64,000 bases of DNA from Proteles cristata cristata (lineage: Eukaryota > Chordata > Mammalia > Carnivora > Hyaenidae), in contig JAESUZ010002387.1 of NCBI GenBank assembly GCA_017311185.1, positions 620,001 through 684,000 on the forward strand, read 5' to 3'. The notes under the pieces are model-generated. The model saw only the letters and a program-made list of their open reading frames with translations, made no database searches and was not told the origin of the DNA. Numbering within the stretch: the first letter of the stretch is position 1; each line of letters starts with the position of its first letter. This document shows positions 43,144 through 55,116 of the stretch, in pieces. A program made the translations under genes and the position numbers.

Positions 43144-43267
43144 GTAAGAAAGGCTTCTTGACCCCCTATATTCCCAGTATCTGGTGGAGTGAACTGGGAA
43201 CCCTTAAAAATGGACAAAGACTTGCATTTAGAAGATAAAATAATATGCAGAAGATAGAGCAACTACA

Positions 43268-43472
43268 GGGGCGCCTGGGTGGCTCTATTGGTTAAGCTTC
43301 TGACTTCAACTCAGGTCATGATTTTGCGGTTCTTGAGTTCAAGCCCCATGTTGGGCTCTGTGCTGACATCTCAGAGCCTGCAGCCTGCTTTAGATTCTAT
43401 ATCTCCTTCTGTCTTGTACTTTCTCTATCTATCTCTCTCTCAAAAATAAACATTTAAAAAAAATTTTTTAAT
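43268..43472 (+). mobile_element. CAN SINE
   Basis: Starts GGGGCGCCTGGGTGGCTCTA, with a diverged B box (GAGTTCAAGCCCC), GCTCTGTGCTGACATCTCAG, a CT-rich middle and a CAAAAATAAACATTTAAAA tail. The 19-bp TSD (43249-43267 and 43473-43491) begins AGAAGATA in both copies and differs at two bases. Confidence 0.95.
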
Positions 43473-43491
43473 AGAAGATACAGCAACCACA

Positions 43492-45507
43492 AAGACAGGC
43501 AGCTTTAGGGCTTAAGCCATAGTAAATGCAGGTCATGTCGGATTTTGAATTCTGCAGGTCTATGTAGCTTGTGGTGTTTTATAACAGGCTGGAATTCAGC
43601 AAACACTGGCCACTTGGGGCATCAGCAGGCCGGCGGACAAACTGGGGCCTCAGAAAACAGGCTGGCAGCTAGGGGCATTGGCACAGGCCTTACCAAGCCA
43701 GGGCAGCAGAAGCCCGGATTTTCTTATGGCACAAAGAGGTTCTTTCTCTACAAAGAAGTGATTAGCTGCTTGTGCTGCTTCTCAGCCATACCCACAGACC
43801 AGGAACCCATTAAGCTGCAGGGCTGAGTTCCCTGGGCACCATGGCTCTCGACATGAAGTTGGACCTCAAATTGTTTTCGACAGCCATGCTTCCCCCATCG
43901 CCATAATCTGAATCCAGGACCCAGTGAGGAATCAGAAAGGACCGAGCTCTACTTCCTGTGGGTTTTGTCGAACAGCATTTAAAAGTCTCCCCCACACCTA
44001 TAAGGTCTCAGACTGGCACAGCCAATTTTTATGAATCATATTAGAATCTGACTCAAGGTTTCAGGGACATGAACTGTGTCTGCATCCTCAGTAGGATTAT
44101 AAAATTTTATTTATAATGACAGAAAGAAATCGTTGTGTCCATAGGTATATCCCAAGGGTTGAGGAAAGTGCCTTGTCTGCAGTAGGTGCCCGACGAATAG
44201 TTGTAAATGACTGCCTGGAGGGAAGCATTTATTAAAAAAAGAAATGATGCCACAATCTTAAGTTGCAGTGAAGAAACCACTCAAAAAAAAAAAAAAAAAT
44301 GACCGCAAACCCAAAAGTAAGGTATGCACTTTAAAATGCCTGTGCCTAAAATATTCTGCATCTGGGAATTCTGTTTGCTTGGATAATCAAAGAGAAGCTA
44401 GATTGGCTTGAAAAGCAGGCTTAGTCTTATTATCGGATGGGGAGTGTTGTTTTTTTTTTTATAATGAAATCGAATAAAGGAAGACAGGAGAGGTGTCTTT
44501 AAAAGAAATGTTGAGATTTTAGAAACTGATGTGAGACTAAAGACATATGAAAGGGAAATGACATGTTAATGGCAGATCACAGAAAGAAAAAGAAACATAC
44601 GCAGGGTTCACCACTTGAAAAGAGGGCTTTAGAAAGAAGTCCAGATTTTAGTTGTTACAGTTCAAAAAGAGAAATTGGGGCCCAAAGACATTTGATGAGC
44701 AAGATGGGACAAGCTTTCTGTGAGCAAGTTGGAGTGGTTTCCCCACAAGAGTCAGGATCCTGGAAACTCCTGAGAATCCCCGTCTCAAAGCTGTGAATGG
44801 TCTAGGGGTCAGTCCACAGGGTTGTCTACGTCCTGAAAAAACAGTGTGAGAGAGCTTCAAAATCTTTGTTCCAGACAGACAGCAGACACAGGTAACTTGA
44901 AAATTATTTCACCACAAGTATCTAGAAATGGTAGATTATATAGTAAAAATAAACCCATCATATGGCAGGTGAGTTTGCACGAACAGAGAAAACTCAAGAT
45001 CTCAAGTAAAAAGAAATAGGTGAAATCTCCCAAGCTGGTTTTGTGTGCCTGAAAGGTCAACAGCCAGGAATCTAGGGCTAATAAGCTCGGAGCTTAGGAT
45101 TTCATGCCCACACAGCTATAGGCAGCAAAGCCGTGGTCCCATTCAAGGTGGGTAGTTCAAACCAAAATTGCTGCAAAGAGCCAGGACTGTGAGAGGCCTT
45201 CATGCTCAATAAATGGATGGACAAGGACTAGGATTTTCATCCATCTTGGCTTCACTCTGGGAGAAAAATAAAAACAAAAAAGAACGCCCTGACATTATAA
45301 ATCTGCAGACCACAAAATACTACTGTCTGGGATTTAAATTAACTAAACGACATGATCTAGGACCCCCACAGCTGATAAATAACATAAAGATTAGTCCCAA
45401 GCCATCAACAGGACCTCTCACAAAGACAGTCACAAAATTGTATGCCAGGGACTAGCCTTCAACCTCAATTCCAACAGGATTCCAACAGCTAAAGTCCTGC
45501 TGAAGAT
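43492..45507. other. Long unassigned segment
   Basis: No repeat family recognised except a pure A run at 44283-44300, a T run at 44450-44460 and a faint L2/MIR-like tail near 44165-44215 (GTGCCTTGTCTGCAGTAGG). Small frames only. Confidence 0.5.
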
Positions 45508-45591
45508 GAGTTCACAACCCCAAACTACAAAACATGACCTCACAACCCCAAACTACAGAACATGAGCTCATAACCCCAAACAATAAAACAT
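45508..45591. repeat. 28-bp minisatellite, three copies
   Basis: Three head-to-tail 28-base units at 45508-45535, 45536-45563 and 45564-45591. Each contains an ACAACCCCAAACTAC-type core and ends ACAT. Units one and two differ at three positions; unit three is more diverged. Confidence 0.9.
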
Positions 45592-46129
45592 GAAAAAAGA
45601 ATCCAGCAGTAGCAAGAGTCAACACAAATGGCGAATAGAAGAGTAAAATCTCAAGAACAATGGAATCAAATAATTTTTATAGAGACTGTAATATGGATAT
45701 ATTTAAATAGATTTAAGACATCAAAGAACATCTTATAATCGCAATAAAAGGATAGATAATACTTAGAGAAAACAACTAGAACTTCCCAAAGTAAAGAACA
45801 TAGTTACTTAAATATAAAATTCAGTAGGTCCAACTCCGGAGCATGGGTTAATGAAAAATTATTACATCAAAAGATATGAGGAAATTACCAAGGATGCATC
45901 ACACAGAGACAGAAAATGTATAAAAGGGAATAATCAACATGGAGAATAAAATGAATAGATTCAATTTACATTAGAAGCTTAAAAGACTGTAATTCAGTCA
46001 TTCTCCTACCTTTTATAATTTTAATTCCAAAGAACTTCTTTTAGCCTTCGTTGGCAATAATCTAATACAAGTTCCAGACAGAACTTGCAAATGGACATTT
46101 TCATTTGAAAATGAAAAGCAAAACTATAC
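45592..46129. other. A-rich segment, possibly L1-derived
   Basis: Strongly A-biased on the + strand (CAATGGAATCAAATAA, AACATCTTATAATCGC), resembling older L1 sequence. I cannot place it confidently in the L1 consensus. It may be the upstream part of the L1M copy that follows. Confidence 0.4.
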
Positions 46130-46818
46130 AAATGCACAGGAGATTATGATATGATTATGATATGGCAGCAGGGAGGAATTTATTTTACAAAATACCCCCC
46201 AAAAATCAAAATACATAGAAGAAAAGATTAATAAAGTTGATTGTATTAATAATTAAAACTCCTGCATGACAAGACATTCCAAAGTAAAGAACCAATCCAC
46301 AAGCAAGAGAAAATACTTAGAACCCAAGCCATGTAACCAGGAAAAGATTTTTATCTAGAATATGTAAAGAATATGACTAGTCAATATGAAACAGATTCAG
46401 CAATGGGTAAATGATATGAATAAGGAATTCAAATAGAAGGACTCCCAAATGTCCAATAAGTGTTTTTTTAATGTTTCAACCTCTCCCTAGTAACCAGGGA
46501 AATGCACATTAAAATAAAGACATGACATTTTATATCCATCTGATTGAAAACAATTAGTAAGTCTGATAACACTAGTGTTGAGGAGAGCATCAGAACATGG
46601 AATATATATCACTTGCTAGAGTATGATTGGTTCCACTGCAGGCATACCTCGGAGATATTGCAGGTTCAATTCCAGACTACCACCAAAAGTGCGTCAAATG
46701 CATTTTTTGGTTTCCCAGTGCATATAAAAGTTACATTCTACTATATTGTAGTCTTCTAAGTGTGAAATAATAGTATGTCTACAAAAATGTACATACCTTA
46801 ATTAAAAGTACTTTATTG

Positions 46819-47010
46819 GGGCACCTGGGTGGCTCAGTCAGTGAAGCATCTGACTTTGGCTCAGGTCATCATCCTGCAGTTCATGGGTTCGAGCCCCATG
46901 TTGAGCTCTGGCCTGGAGCCACTTCAGATTCTGCATCTCCCCCTCTCTCTGCCCCTCCCCTGCTCATGCTGTCTCTTAAATATAAAAAATAAAACATAAT
47001 TTTTTTTTTT
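46819..47010 (+). mobile_element. CAN SINE inside Tigger1
   Basis: Head GGCACCTGGGTGGCTCAGTC, B box GGTTCGAGCCC, a shortened middle (the GTGCTGACAGC block is missing), CT-rich stretch, and tail ATAAAACATAATTTTTTTTT. Approximate TSD TACTTTATTG and TACTTTTTGG. It interrupts the ACTTTATTGCTAAAAAATG stretch of Tigger1, so it is younger. Confidence 0.93.
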
Positions 47011-47029
47011 ACTTTTTGGCTAAAAAATG

Positions 47030-48785
47030 CTAACCATTATCTGAGTTTTCAGTGAATAGTAATCTTTTTGCTGGTGGAGGATCCTGCCTTGATGTTGACG
47101 GCTGCTTACTAATTAGAGTGGTGGTTGCTGAAGGCTGGGGTGGTTGTGGCAATTTTTTAAAATAAGACAACAATGGAGTTTGCTGGATCCATTGGCTCTT
47201 CCTTTCATAAACGATTTCTCTGTAGCGTGTGATCTTGTTTGATAGCATTTCACCCATAATGGAACATCTTTCAAAATGGGAATCAATCCTCTCAAACCCT
47301 GTCACTCTTTTATCAGTTAAGTTTATGGAATATTCTAAATCCTTTCTCGTCATTTTAACAATCTTCACAGCACCTTCACCAGGAGCAGATTCCATCTCGA
47401 GAAACCATGCTCTTTGCTCAACTGTGAGAAGCAGCTCCTCACCTGATCACATTCCACCATGAGATCCCAGCCACGTCGTCCACCGTCAGGCCCCCATTCT
47501 GGTTCTGGTTCTCTCGCTATTTCCACCACATCTGCCGTGACCACCTCCACTGACATCTTGGATCCTTCAAAGGCATTCTTCACAGTTGGAATCAACATCT
47601 ACCATATTTCTGTTAATGTTGATAGTTTGACCTCTTCCCATGAATCACAAACATTCTTAGTTGCATCTAGAGTAGTGAGTTCTTTCCAGAAGATTTTCAA
47701 TGTACTTTGCCCAGTTGCATCAGAGGACTTACTATCTATGGCAGCAATAGCTTTATGAAATGTATCTCTTAAATAACAAGACTTAAGAATCAAGACTACC
47801 CCTTAATCCATGGGCCACAGGAGGGATGTGAGTCAGCAGGCATGAAGACAACATTCCTCTTGTTGTACATCTCCATCAGTGCTCTTGGGTGACCAAGTGC
47901 ATTGTCAGTGAGCGGCAATACTTTGGAAAAAACATCTTTTTTTTTTTCTGAGTAGTGAGCGTAGAAATATTCAGTAAACTATGTTGTGAACAGATGTGTT
48001 GTCATTCAGGCTTTGTGGTTCCATTTATACAGCACAGGAAGAGTGGATATAGCATCATTATATAGGATTTTTAGAAGGGTCAGTGAGCAATGACTTCAAC
48101 TTTGAGTCAGCAGCTGCATTAGGTCTAACAAGACAATCAGCCTGTCCTTTGAATCCAGACATCCACTTCTCCTTTCCAGCTATGAAAGTCCTAGATGACA
48201 TCTTTTTCCAGCATAAGGTTGTTTCATGTACACTGAAAATCTGCTGTGTAGTGTACCCACCTTCATTAATGATCTAATCTAGGTCTTCTGGCCAGCTTCC
48301 TCCAGTTTCTGCATCAGCACACGCTGCTTCACCTTGCACCTTGATCTTGTGCAGATGGCTTCTGTCCTTAAACCTCACGAACCAACCTCTGCACCTTCCA
48401 ACTTTCCTTCTGTGGCTTCCTCACCTCTCTCGGCCTTCACAGAATTGAAGACAGTTAGGGCCTTGCTCTGGATCAGGCTTTGACTTAAGGGAGTGTTGTG
48501 GCTGGATTAATCTTCTGTATGGACCACTCAAACGTTATCCACATCAGCAAGAAATCTGTTTCACTTTCTTATCATTGGTGTGTTCACTGGAGGAGCACTT
48601 TTAATTTCCTTCAGAAACTTCTCCTTTGTATTCACAACTTGGCTAATGTTTGGTGCAAGAGGCCTAGCTTTCCAGTCTGCCTCAGCTTTCAACATGCCTT
48701 TCTCACCAAGCTTATTCCTTTCTAGCTTTTGATTCAAAGTGAGAGACATTCAACTCTTCCATTTACTTGAACACTTAGAATTCAT
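47030..48785 (-). pseudogene. Tigger1 transposase pseudogene (pogo/DDD type)
   Basis: Intact Tigger transposases cut and paste the element using a CENP-B-like DNA-binding N-terminus and a DDD catalytic core. Here the start codon is at 48785-48783 (MNSKCSSKWKS, then a stop). The N-terminal part [10 protein letters not shown] and [19 protein letters not shown] follows. The first catalytic block reads IFSVHET (Asp to His, 48226-48228). The second reads TDNALGHPRALMEMY with Asp kept at 47904-47906. The third reads WPMD with Asp kept at 47806-47808 and an immediate stop. The C-terminal 121 codons are open, ending [11 protein letters not shown]. Dead gene with several stops and frameshifts. Confidence 0.93.
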
Positions 48786-49725
48786 GGTAGGATTGCTAAG
48801 TGGCCTAATTTCAGCACTGTTGTATCTCAGGGAGTAGGGAGGCCTGGGGAGAGAGAAAGAGATGAGAAGGAGAGAGATGGGGGAATGGCCAGTCAATAAT
48901 GCACTCAGAAGTCACACAACAATTATCAATTCAATTAAGTTCGCCATTTTATATGGGCACGGTCTGCGGCTCCTCTAAACAATTACAACAGGAACGTCGA
49001 AGATCACAGCTGATCACAACAAACACAACCATAATGAAAAGGTTGAAAATATTGCAAGAATTACCACAATGGGACACAGAGACACAAAGTCAGCAAATTC
49101 GGTAGGAAAAATGGTGTTGATAGATTTGTTCAATGCAGGGTTGCCATAAACCTTCAATTTGTAAAAAAAAAAAAAAAAAAAGTGGTAAGTGTGAAACACA
49201 GTAAAACAAAATACAATAAAACAAGCTTTGCTTATGCGCATAAAACATTTTGGCCAGGTCAAAGTTAAAGATGACCACATGCTGTAAAACTCAATTTCAC
49301 CCCAAATGCTCTCACTCATCTTCCTGTCAGAAATGCACACAACGTTTGCTGCAATGTTATCAATAACAGCAAAATGATCTTTCCACCACAGCAGAAATGG
49401 AGAAATAAAATGTTGTTTATTAATATTATGGAATATTATATAGAAGTTTAAATAAATGAATGATATTCACATAAATATATTTCAAAACATATTGATGAAA
49501 AAAGTGAGTTGCAAAATAATATGGCATCATTTATGTACATTATGAAGCATAAAAATAGTATATATTGCTTATGGATATACACTTACAGGTAGAAAAGTAC
49601 AAAAATAAAAATTCATGGAAAGGTATATACCAAGATGTTAGTGGTGACTTCAGTATGGTAATTTCCACTGCAAAAAGTAGGAGTAAGGAGCAACAGAAGG
49701 AAGAAGGTGACTTTAAATATATCTT

Positions 49726-49925
49726 TGGGGTATCTGGGTGCCTCAGTCAGTTGAGTGTCTGACTCTTAATTTCAACTCATAATCTCATAGTGGCATCAAG
49801 CCCTACACTGGGCTCTGCATTGACAATGTGGAGCCTCCTTAGAATTTCCTCTCTCCATCTCTCTCTACCTCTCCTCTGCTTGTGTTCTCTCTCTGTGTCA
49901 AAATAAAAAAAAAAAAACTTAAAAA
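49726..49925 (+). mobile_element. Old, diverged CAN SINE
   Basis: TTTGGGGTATCTGGGTGCCTC, CAGTCAGTTGAGTGTCTGAC, a decayed B box, CTGGGCTCTGCATTGACA, a CT-rich stretch and a CAAAATAAAAAAAAAAAAAC tail. It is more diverged than other copies and appears to belong to an older carnivore subfamily. Confidence 0.85.
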
Positions 49926-49946
49926 TATTTAAAAATGTATATATTT

Positions 49947-50010
49947 AAATTTTATTTATTTATTTATTTATTTTAGAGAGAGATTGTGTGCAAACTGGGG
50001 AGGGGACAGA

Positions 50011-50068
<58 letters not shown>

Positions 50069-50189
50069 CTCAAGCCAGCTCCAGGCTCACTGTGAGCCCA
50101 ACTTGGAACTCAATCACACAACTCTGGAATTATGACCTTAGGCAAAATCAAGAGTCGGATGCTCAACCAACTGAGTCACCCAGAAACCC
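49947..50189 (-). mobile_element. Old CAN SINE with long GA array
   Basis: Minus-strand copy: TTTTATTTATTTATTTATTT, a GA run at 50013-50066, AAGCCAGCTCCAGGCTCAC, and head ending CTGAGTCACCCAGAAACCC. AAATTTTATTTATTT flanks both sides (from 49947 and 50190), so a TSD of that form is likely. The 74-codon Arg/Glu frame at 49984-50208 is repeat translation. Confidence 0.88.
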
Positions 50190-50229
50190 AAATTTTATTT
50201 ATTTTTAATGAGAAATCAGAAACATACAG

Positions 50230-50302
50230 GTGTGAGTGTGGTGTGTGTGTGTATGTATGTAAGTAGGTATCACCTTATATATATATATACACACACACAC
50301 AT
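50230..50302. repeat. GT/TA/CA compound microsatellite
   Basis: GTGTGTGTGT with GTAT units, then ATATATATAT, then ACACACACACAC. Confidence 0.9.
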
Positions 50303-50704
50303 CTATTATATGTATATATTCACATCTACTATCTTAGAGGTGGTTACATAGGTATCTTTAAAATATCTTTTAAAATGTTTACATTTCATGATCATTTCAT
50401 TAAAAAAAATCACTTTATCATAGAGAAGTAGGAAGGAGCTCTACATAGAAATTTATGCTAAGAAAAGGAGACAGTAGTTAAAAGCTTAAAAAAGAGCGAA
50501 GATACCAGTCAGGTGAAATAAGCATTAAATTTATGTGTTAATAAGTTATTATATTTCTCATCTCTATATCACAGCTTATTTTAAAGCTAGTTTGAAGCAC
50601 TTTACAACAAATGAGCCTTTAAAATTGGTTTATTAAATAAGAATCAAAGAATCAGCCTACACAACGAAGATACTGTAACGAAGACCTGGGCTAGAATAGG
50701 TAGC
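50303..50704. other. No recognisable feature
   Basis: AT-rich DNA without a repeat match. Confidence 0.55.
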
Positions 50705-50975
50705 AGGTGACAGTCCCATGGAATGTTACAGGGTCTGGGATAGACTGTCTGGATTTGAACAAGGCTCCACCACTGACTAGCTGTCACTTACACAAGCCAA
50801 GTACGTCTCGGCAAACCTCAGCTTTCTCCCCTGGGAAATAAGGATTCTATTGGTAGCTACTTTGCAGGGCAGTAATAAGGGTTAAATGAAAGGATTATGT
50901 AAGGTGTTTACTTAGCACCTCAACAGAGACCTAGTAAGGGCTCAATAAATGTTAGTTTACCATTTCTATTTTTAT
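50705..50975 (+). mobile_element. MIR, plus orientation, near full length
   Basis: GGTCTGGGATAGACTGTCTG, GGATTTGAACAAGGCTCCACC, ACTGACTAGCTGTCACTTAC, CTCAGCTTTCTCCCCTGGGA, GGGTTAAATGAAAGGATTATG and GCTCAATAAATGTTAGTTT follow the whole MIR in order. The best-preserved MIR in the window. Confidence 0.93.
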
Positions 50976-53604
50976 CACAGAAATTAAGCATAGAGCTTAA
51001 TTCAAAGCTTTCTTCCAGCTAAACTGAGCAAAAAAAAAAAAAAAAAGTAACTCAAGCAGTTACATAGACCCCATTACTTCAAATGGATAGATGGATGGAT
51101 GGGAGGAGGGGGGATGGAAAGGAAGCAATGAAATATTGAAGAGAGGGGGCCAGGGAGAGAGGAAAGGAAATATCTAACTAGTTTAAAATCAACAACCTAT
51201 CTTTCCAAATTCTGAATTTGAAAGGGTCTTTGCATGCTTCTCCAAATCATGGACCTGAATCAGTACAATAGGTACATGTCCCAGTGTAAACTTAGAAACT
51301 CTCATTTCCTTTCCCACCAGATTTCACTCCCGAGAAAACTAAGGCCCTGGTAAATACTCTAGGCCGTCACGGTACTAAGAAGTATCACTGAGGCACATAC
51401 ACAGGGATCAGTCATGACAGATATTTTATTAAAGTTTCCGTAAGTGCTGGACTGGTTGGGACCAAATAAGCAGACTAAACATCACATCTTTTTCCTAATG
51501 TGTTTCTCATTACTAGAAAAGGATTTTGGGTGAGTGGGAAAACTGCAAGGGATTAAAATTAAAAAGATCACTCACTGCCTGTTCAACCTCGTCCCCAGAA
51601 AGTATCAAATCTTGGACTTTCATTCTTCCTAGATTTTTCCATTGGCTTAATCACTCTAGCATTACATGCAAGAAAAAATTCCTTTGAACAGGTGCCCTAT
51701 TTATGAAGACATTTATAGCTGCCATAAAAAATAAAGGAAAATTATTTCCTCCTCCTCACTTTTTCTGCTAAAAAGGTAGAACAGCAGATTGGGGCTAAAT
51801 TGCATGACCTGCTGTATTTACCTTGCCTCAATCTTCACAAGTACGGAAAACAAAGTTCATATTTATTTTTCTTCCTTCATTTCCCTTGATTTCTAACTTG
51901 CTTCTCTAGGGCTAACTCTGACTTTGAATTTGTAGAGAGTCCTTTGAAGGGCCGGCGATAAGAATGAATTGCTGTATTCAGGATGCCTCTGTGTTTCATT
52001 TCATACCCGTAAGATAATATTGTTGGTTGAAAAAGACTTCACACCCGCGTGTCCCCTTTATAGTATAAAGTAGTATATTCAAGACCTTAAGTGCTATCTA
52101 TTCTCATGAAGAAGGCCTCATGAACTCTAATTCTTTCATTAACAACTATTTTCTCCATAATTATCTCCATCTTATAAAATCATAAGGACTTAGTGACATT
52201 ACCACATGTAAGGCTCTGTACGTATTATGGTGAGGAGCATTAAAAATTCCATGGCGTTCTACATGCCATAGAAAATGATGGAGGTAGGGAAATTGAACTT
52301 GAACCATCTTGATGTGAAAACAGAATTCTTAAAATTCAAACTCCCCTTTTGGCATGCACGCACAAAGGTCCTGCAAAACTGGAAACTTGTAGGAGCCACG
52401 ACTAATTTTGGCAAAGCAAGTCATGAACCGCGTCTGCAAAATGAGCCTTGTCTGTCAGGAGCATTTGCACTGCGTCTACAATATGTGATCTGGGTGTCCT
52501 ATCACGCTAAATTCTTAGCTCTTTCTTCTTGTCTGGATTTAGTGAGGTACCTCTCAATGCAGAGAACAAGCAAATACTCATTCTTCTTGGAAGAAGGTTT
52601 AGACAGAGCTAGTGTCAAGACACCCTTCAGAAAGGTTCATTAATTATTTGTGGAAGGAAGAGGTGAGGTATACGCGGTTGGGGCAAAACCTTCTTGAGGC
52701 CTCCTGGATGAGAGTCCCAGTTAACATTCAGACGATCCCTTCTACTGCTCTCTCCCTACCTCCAGATGCTTTCCTTAGGTCCTCCTCCCAGCAAGTCAAA
52801 GATGTCAAAAAGGGGTCTGTATCTTGTCTAGAAAAACTCAAAGGCAGCCATCCCACACACAAATAATGTGAAATAAATATTATAAAAGAGATGGTGAGAA
52901 ATGACACCTTGGCTTAGCTTCGACTGGAAAGAGAAACCTAGGAAGCCTGCTTGGAATGAAGCAAACACCAGCTGGGAAAAGAGGTTCAGGCCAGGGCCTG
53001 ACCCTGAGTTCAGAGACAGAGGAGCAGGGCAAAGTGTGTGTTCTGTTTTGTAACCTTAATTTTTATGGCTATCTGCTGGTGGGCTGTTTCGCCTGGTTCT
53101 GGTCTATTTCAACATCCATTTATGTTCCACAGCTAGTTTCTTAATAAACACATTTTTTACTCTACCTTGCCAAGCAGGAGTCCTCAAACCTGGACCCACC
53201 CTGATACTTGTAGGGGGTCTTGTCTATCTGATTTGGTAGCCCTTTTCCGTGTACTTCTCTCCCACACCCTGTAATTCTCAGCGTGCTTTGATTCCTGGAG
53301 CAGACCAGGACCCCTGGTAACTTGCAGAACCTTGGCCCAGTCTTACCACTAAATGCCCTGGATATGATCTCGTGGTGAAAGAATCCACCTCCTCTTTCAA
53401 AGCAAAAAACGAAAACTAATTTTACTTAGTTCTTATTCAAGATTTTCTCTGTCTCGGAATTTGTAAATAGAACAAAATGATTTAAGACGTGCAAGAAAAG
53501 AACATTGCTCAGAGAGGAAAGTTCAAAAAGAACAGTCTATTCAGATAAACAATGCCACGCAAACAGGCATGCAGGGATCACAATAATTACCTGATAGGGC
53601 CTGG
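50976..53604. other. Long unassigned AT-rich segment
   Basis: No interspersed repeat recognised in 2.6 kb. It contains an A run at 51031-51046 and a short GATG run at 51083-51117. An AATAAA lies at 53143-53148. The 122-codon frame at 52275-52643 has no defensible homology (see rejected items). Confidence 0.5.
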
Positions 53605-53830
53605 GAGGCAGCCTGCTGTGGAGAAGGCAGGCAATGGCTCAGGTTTCAGACCAAGGGGGGTACGAATCTTGGCTCTGCCACTTACTAGCAGCCCCACAAA
53701 AGAAAAGGGACCCAGCCCTTCCCAGCCTTAGTCTTCTCATTTGTCTAAGAGTGGTGGCACCGCCCACCCTGCTCACCACCCCGCCCCCAGCATCCTTGAG
53801 GATTCCATACCCTAACACATGTAGCACAAG
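53605..53830 (+). mobile_element. MIR, plus orientation
   Basis: GGGGTACGAATCTTGGCTCTGCC, ACTTACTAGCAGCCCC, TCAGCC-type CTTAGTCTTCTCATTTGTCT and a diverged right half. The left half is clear, the right half weak. Confidence 0.78.
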
Positions 53831-54103
53831 ATAACACTTCCCACATGGTGTCGGCACATCGCAGTCCCATGGCAGAGTGGCTTTCCTTTCCCTTCGTGTG
53901 GTTTGATCCATGATAACTGAGTGTGATTAGCTTCCTCGCCTTTCCCAGACTGACTTCCAGCACGATGACCCTAAGTATAATGTCAGAATGTGCCATCACA
54001 TTTTAAACGGTTTGCCATAAACCAAACCTTCATGTATCTCTTCTCATTTGGTCCCTCTTTCCAAATCTTTACTTTATTTTTTAAATAAAAGTTATCTACT
54101 TTG

Positions 54104-54297
54104 AAAAAATGTATTTATTTATTTTGAGAGAGTGTGTGTTAGAGAGGGTGGGAGAGGGGCAGAGAGAGAGGGAGAGAGATAATCGCAAGCAGGCTTCATG
54201 CTGTTAGCACAGGGCTCGATCCCACAAATCATGAAATCATGACCTGAGCCAAAATCAAGAGTTGAATGCTTGACCGACTGAGCCATCCAGGTGCCCC
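54104..54297 (-). mobile_element. CAN SINE, older type
   Basis: Minus-strand copy: AAATGTATTTATTTATTTTGAG, GA-rich stretch, CATGCTGTTAGCACAGGGC, a diverged B box, and head ending GAGCCATCCAGGTGCCCCC. Moderately diverged. Confidence 0.92.
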
Positions 54298-54304
54298 CAA
54301 AGTG

Positions 54305-55085
54305 GTCTGTTCTTAAGGTGAACAACATGCTGGCTTAATGTACATATACATGGTAAAAAAATCATTAAGGTCAAGCTAATTAACATATCCTCTCCTCACA
54401 TAGTTACCATTTACTATGGATGATTGAAAGCACCTGAAATCTACTCTCTTAGCAAATTTCCAGTACTCAAGACAGCAGTACTGACTACAGTCGTGTTGTA
54501 CTCTAGATCTCTAGACACTCATCTTTCTTAACTGCAGCTCTGTACCATTGACCAACTTCTCCCTGTTCTCCTCCATCTCCCCACTCCTGGTAACCACCAT
54601 ACTATCTCTGCTTCTGTGGTTTTAACATTGCCACAGTGAGATCACGCAGGTTTTCTCCTTTCTGTGGGGTCTGGCTTATTTCACTTAGCCTAGTGTCCTC
54701 CAGTTCATTTCTGTTGTTGCAAATGGTGGGATCTGTTTTTATGAAGTTGAGGAGTACTCCATTGTGTGTGTGCATGCAACTCACATTTTATTCATCCAGG
54801 CACCCATTCATGGACATGCCACTGATGTAGTCTCACTTGTTTATTTTTGCTTTTGTTGCCCATGCTTTTGGTATTGTATCCAAAAAAAGTCATTGTGGGG
54901 CATCTGGGTGGCTCAGTCAGTTAAGCCTACCACTCTTGATCTTGGTTCAAGTCATGATCTCAGGGTTCAGTTTGTGGGATCTAGTCCTGTGTCTGGCTCC
55001 AAGCTGACAGCATGGAGCCTGCTTGGGATTCTCCCTCCCGCTCTCTCTCTCTGCCCCTCTCCTGCTTATGCACTCTCTAAATAAA

Positions 55086-55116
<31 letters not shown>

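Larger units (their letters stand above)
46639..49235 (-). mobile_element. Tigger1 DNA transposon, near full length
   Basis: Left terminus CAGGCATACCTCGGAGATATTG; right terminus is the decayed complement (AATAAAACAAGCTTTGCTTA). Removing the inner SINE leaves about 2.4 kb, essentially the length I recall for Tigger1 (about 2,418 bp). It carries a pogo-like transposase relic on the minus strand. Poly-A/T runs at 47936-47949 and 49161-49178 are internal. The left flanking TA is not preserved (TG precedes the terminus). Confidence 0.93.
46130..49725 (+). mobile_element. Old L1 (L1M type), split by Tigger1
   Basis: The left part, before 46639, follows late ORF2 order: AAAAGATTAATAAAGTTGATTG, GAAAAGATTTTTATCTAGAATATG, GGGTAAATGATATGAA and CCAGGGAAATGCACATTAAAA. 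The right part, after 49235, resumes with GCAATGTTATCAATAACAGC, GGAATATTATATAGAAG, ATTGATGAAAAAAGTGAGTTG and AGTGGTGACTTCAGT. Many stops; no open frame. The two halves join coherently once Tigger1 is removed. Confidence 0.75.

Noticed and set aside
52275..52643. A 122-codon frame containing LDVKTEFL, resembling a copia-type reverse-transcriptase motif
   Set aside because: Only one short string matches. No other reverse-transcriptase, integrase or protease motif follows, and intact copia elements are not expected in mammals. Treated as coincidence.
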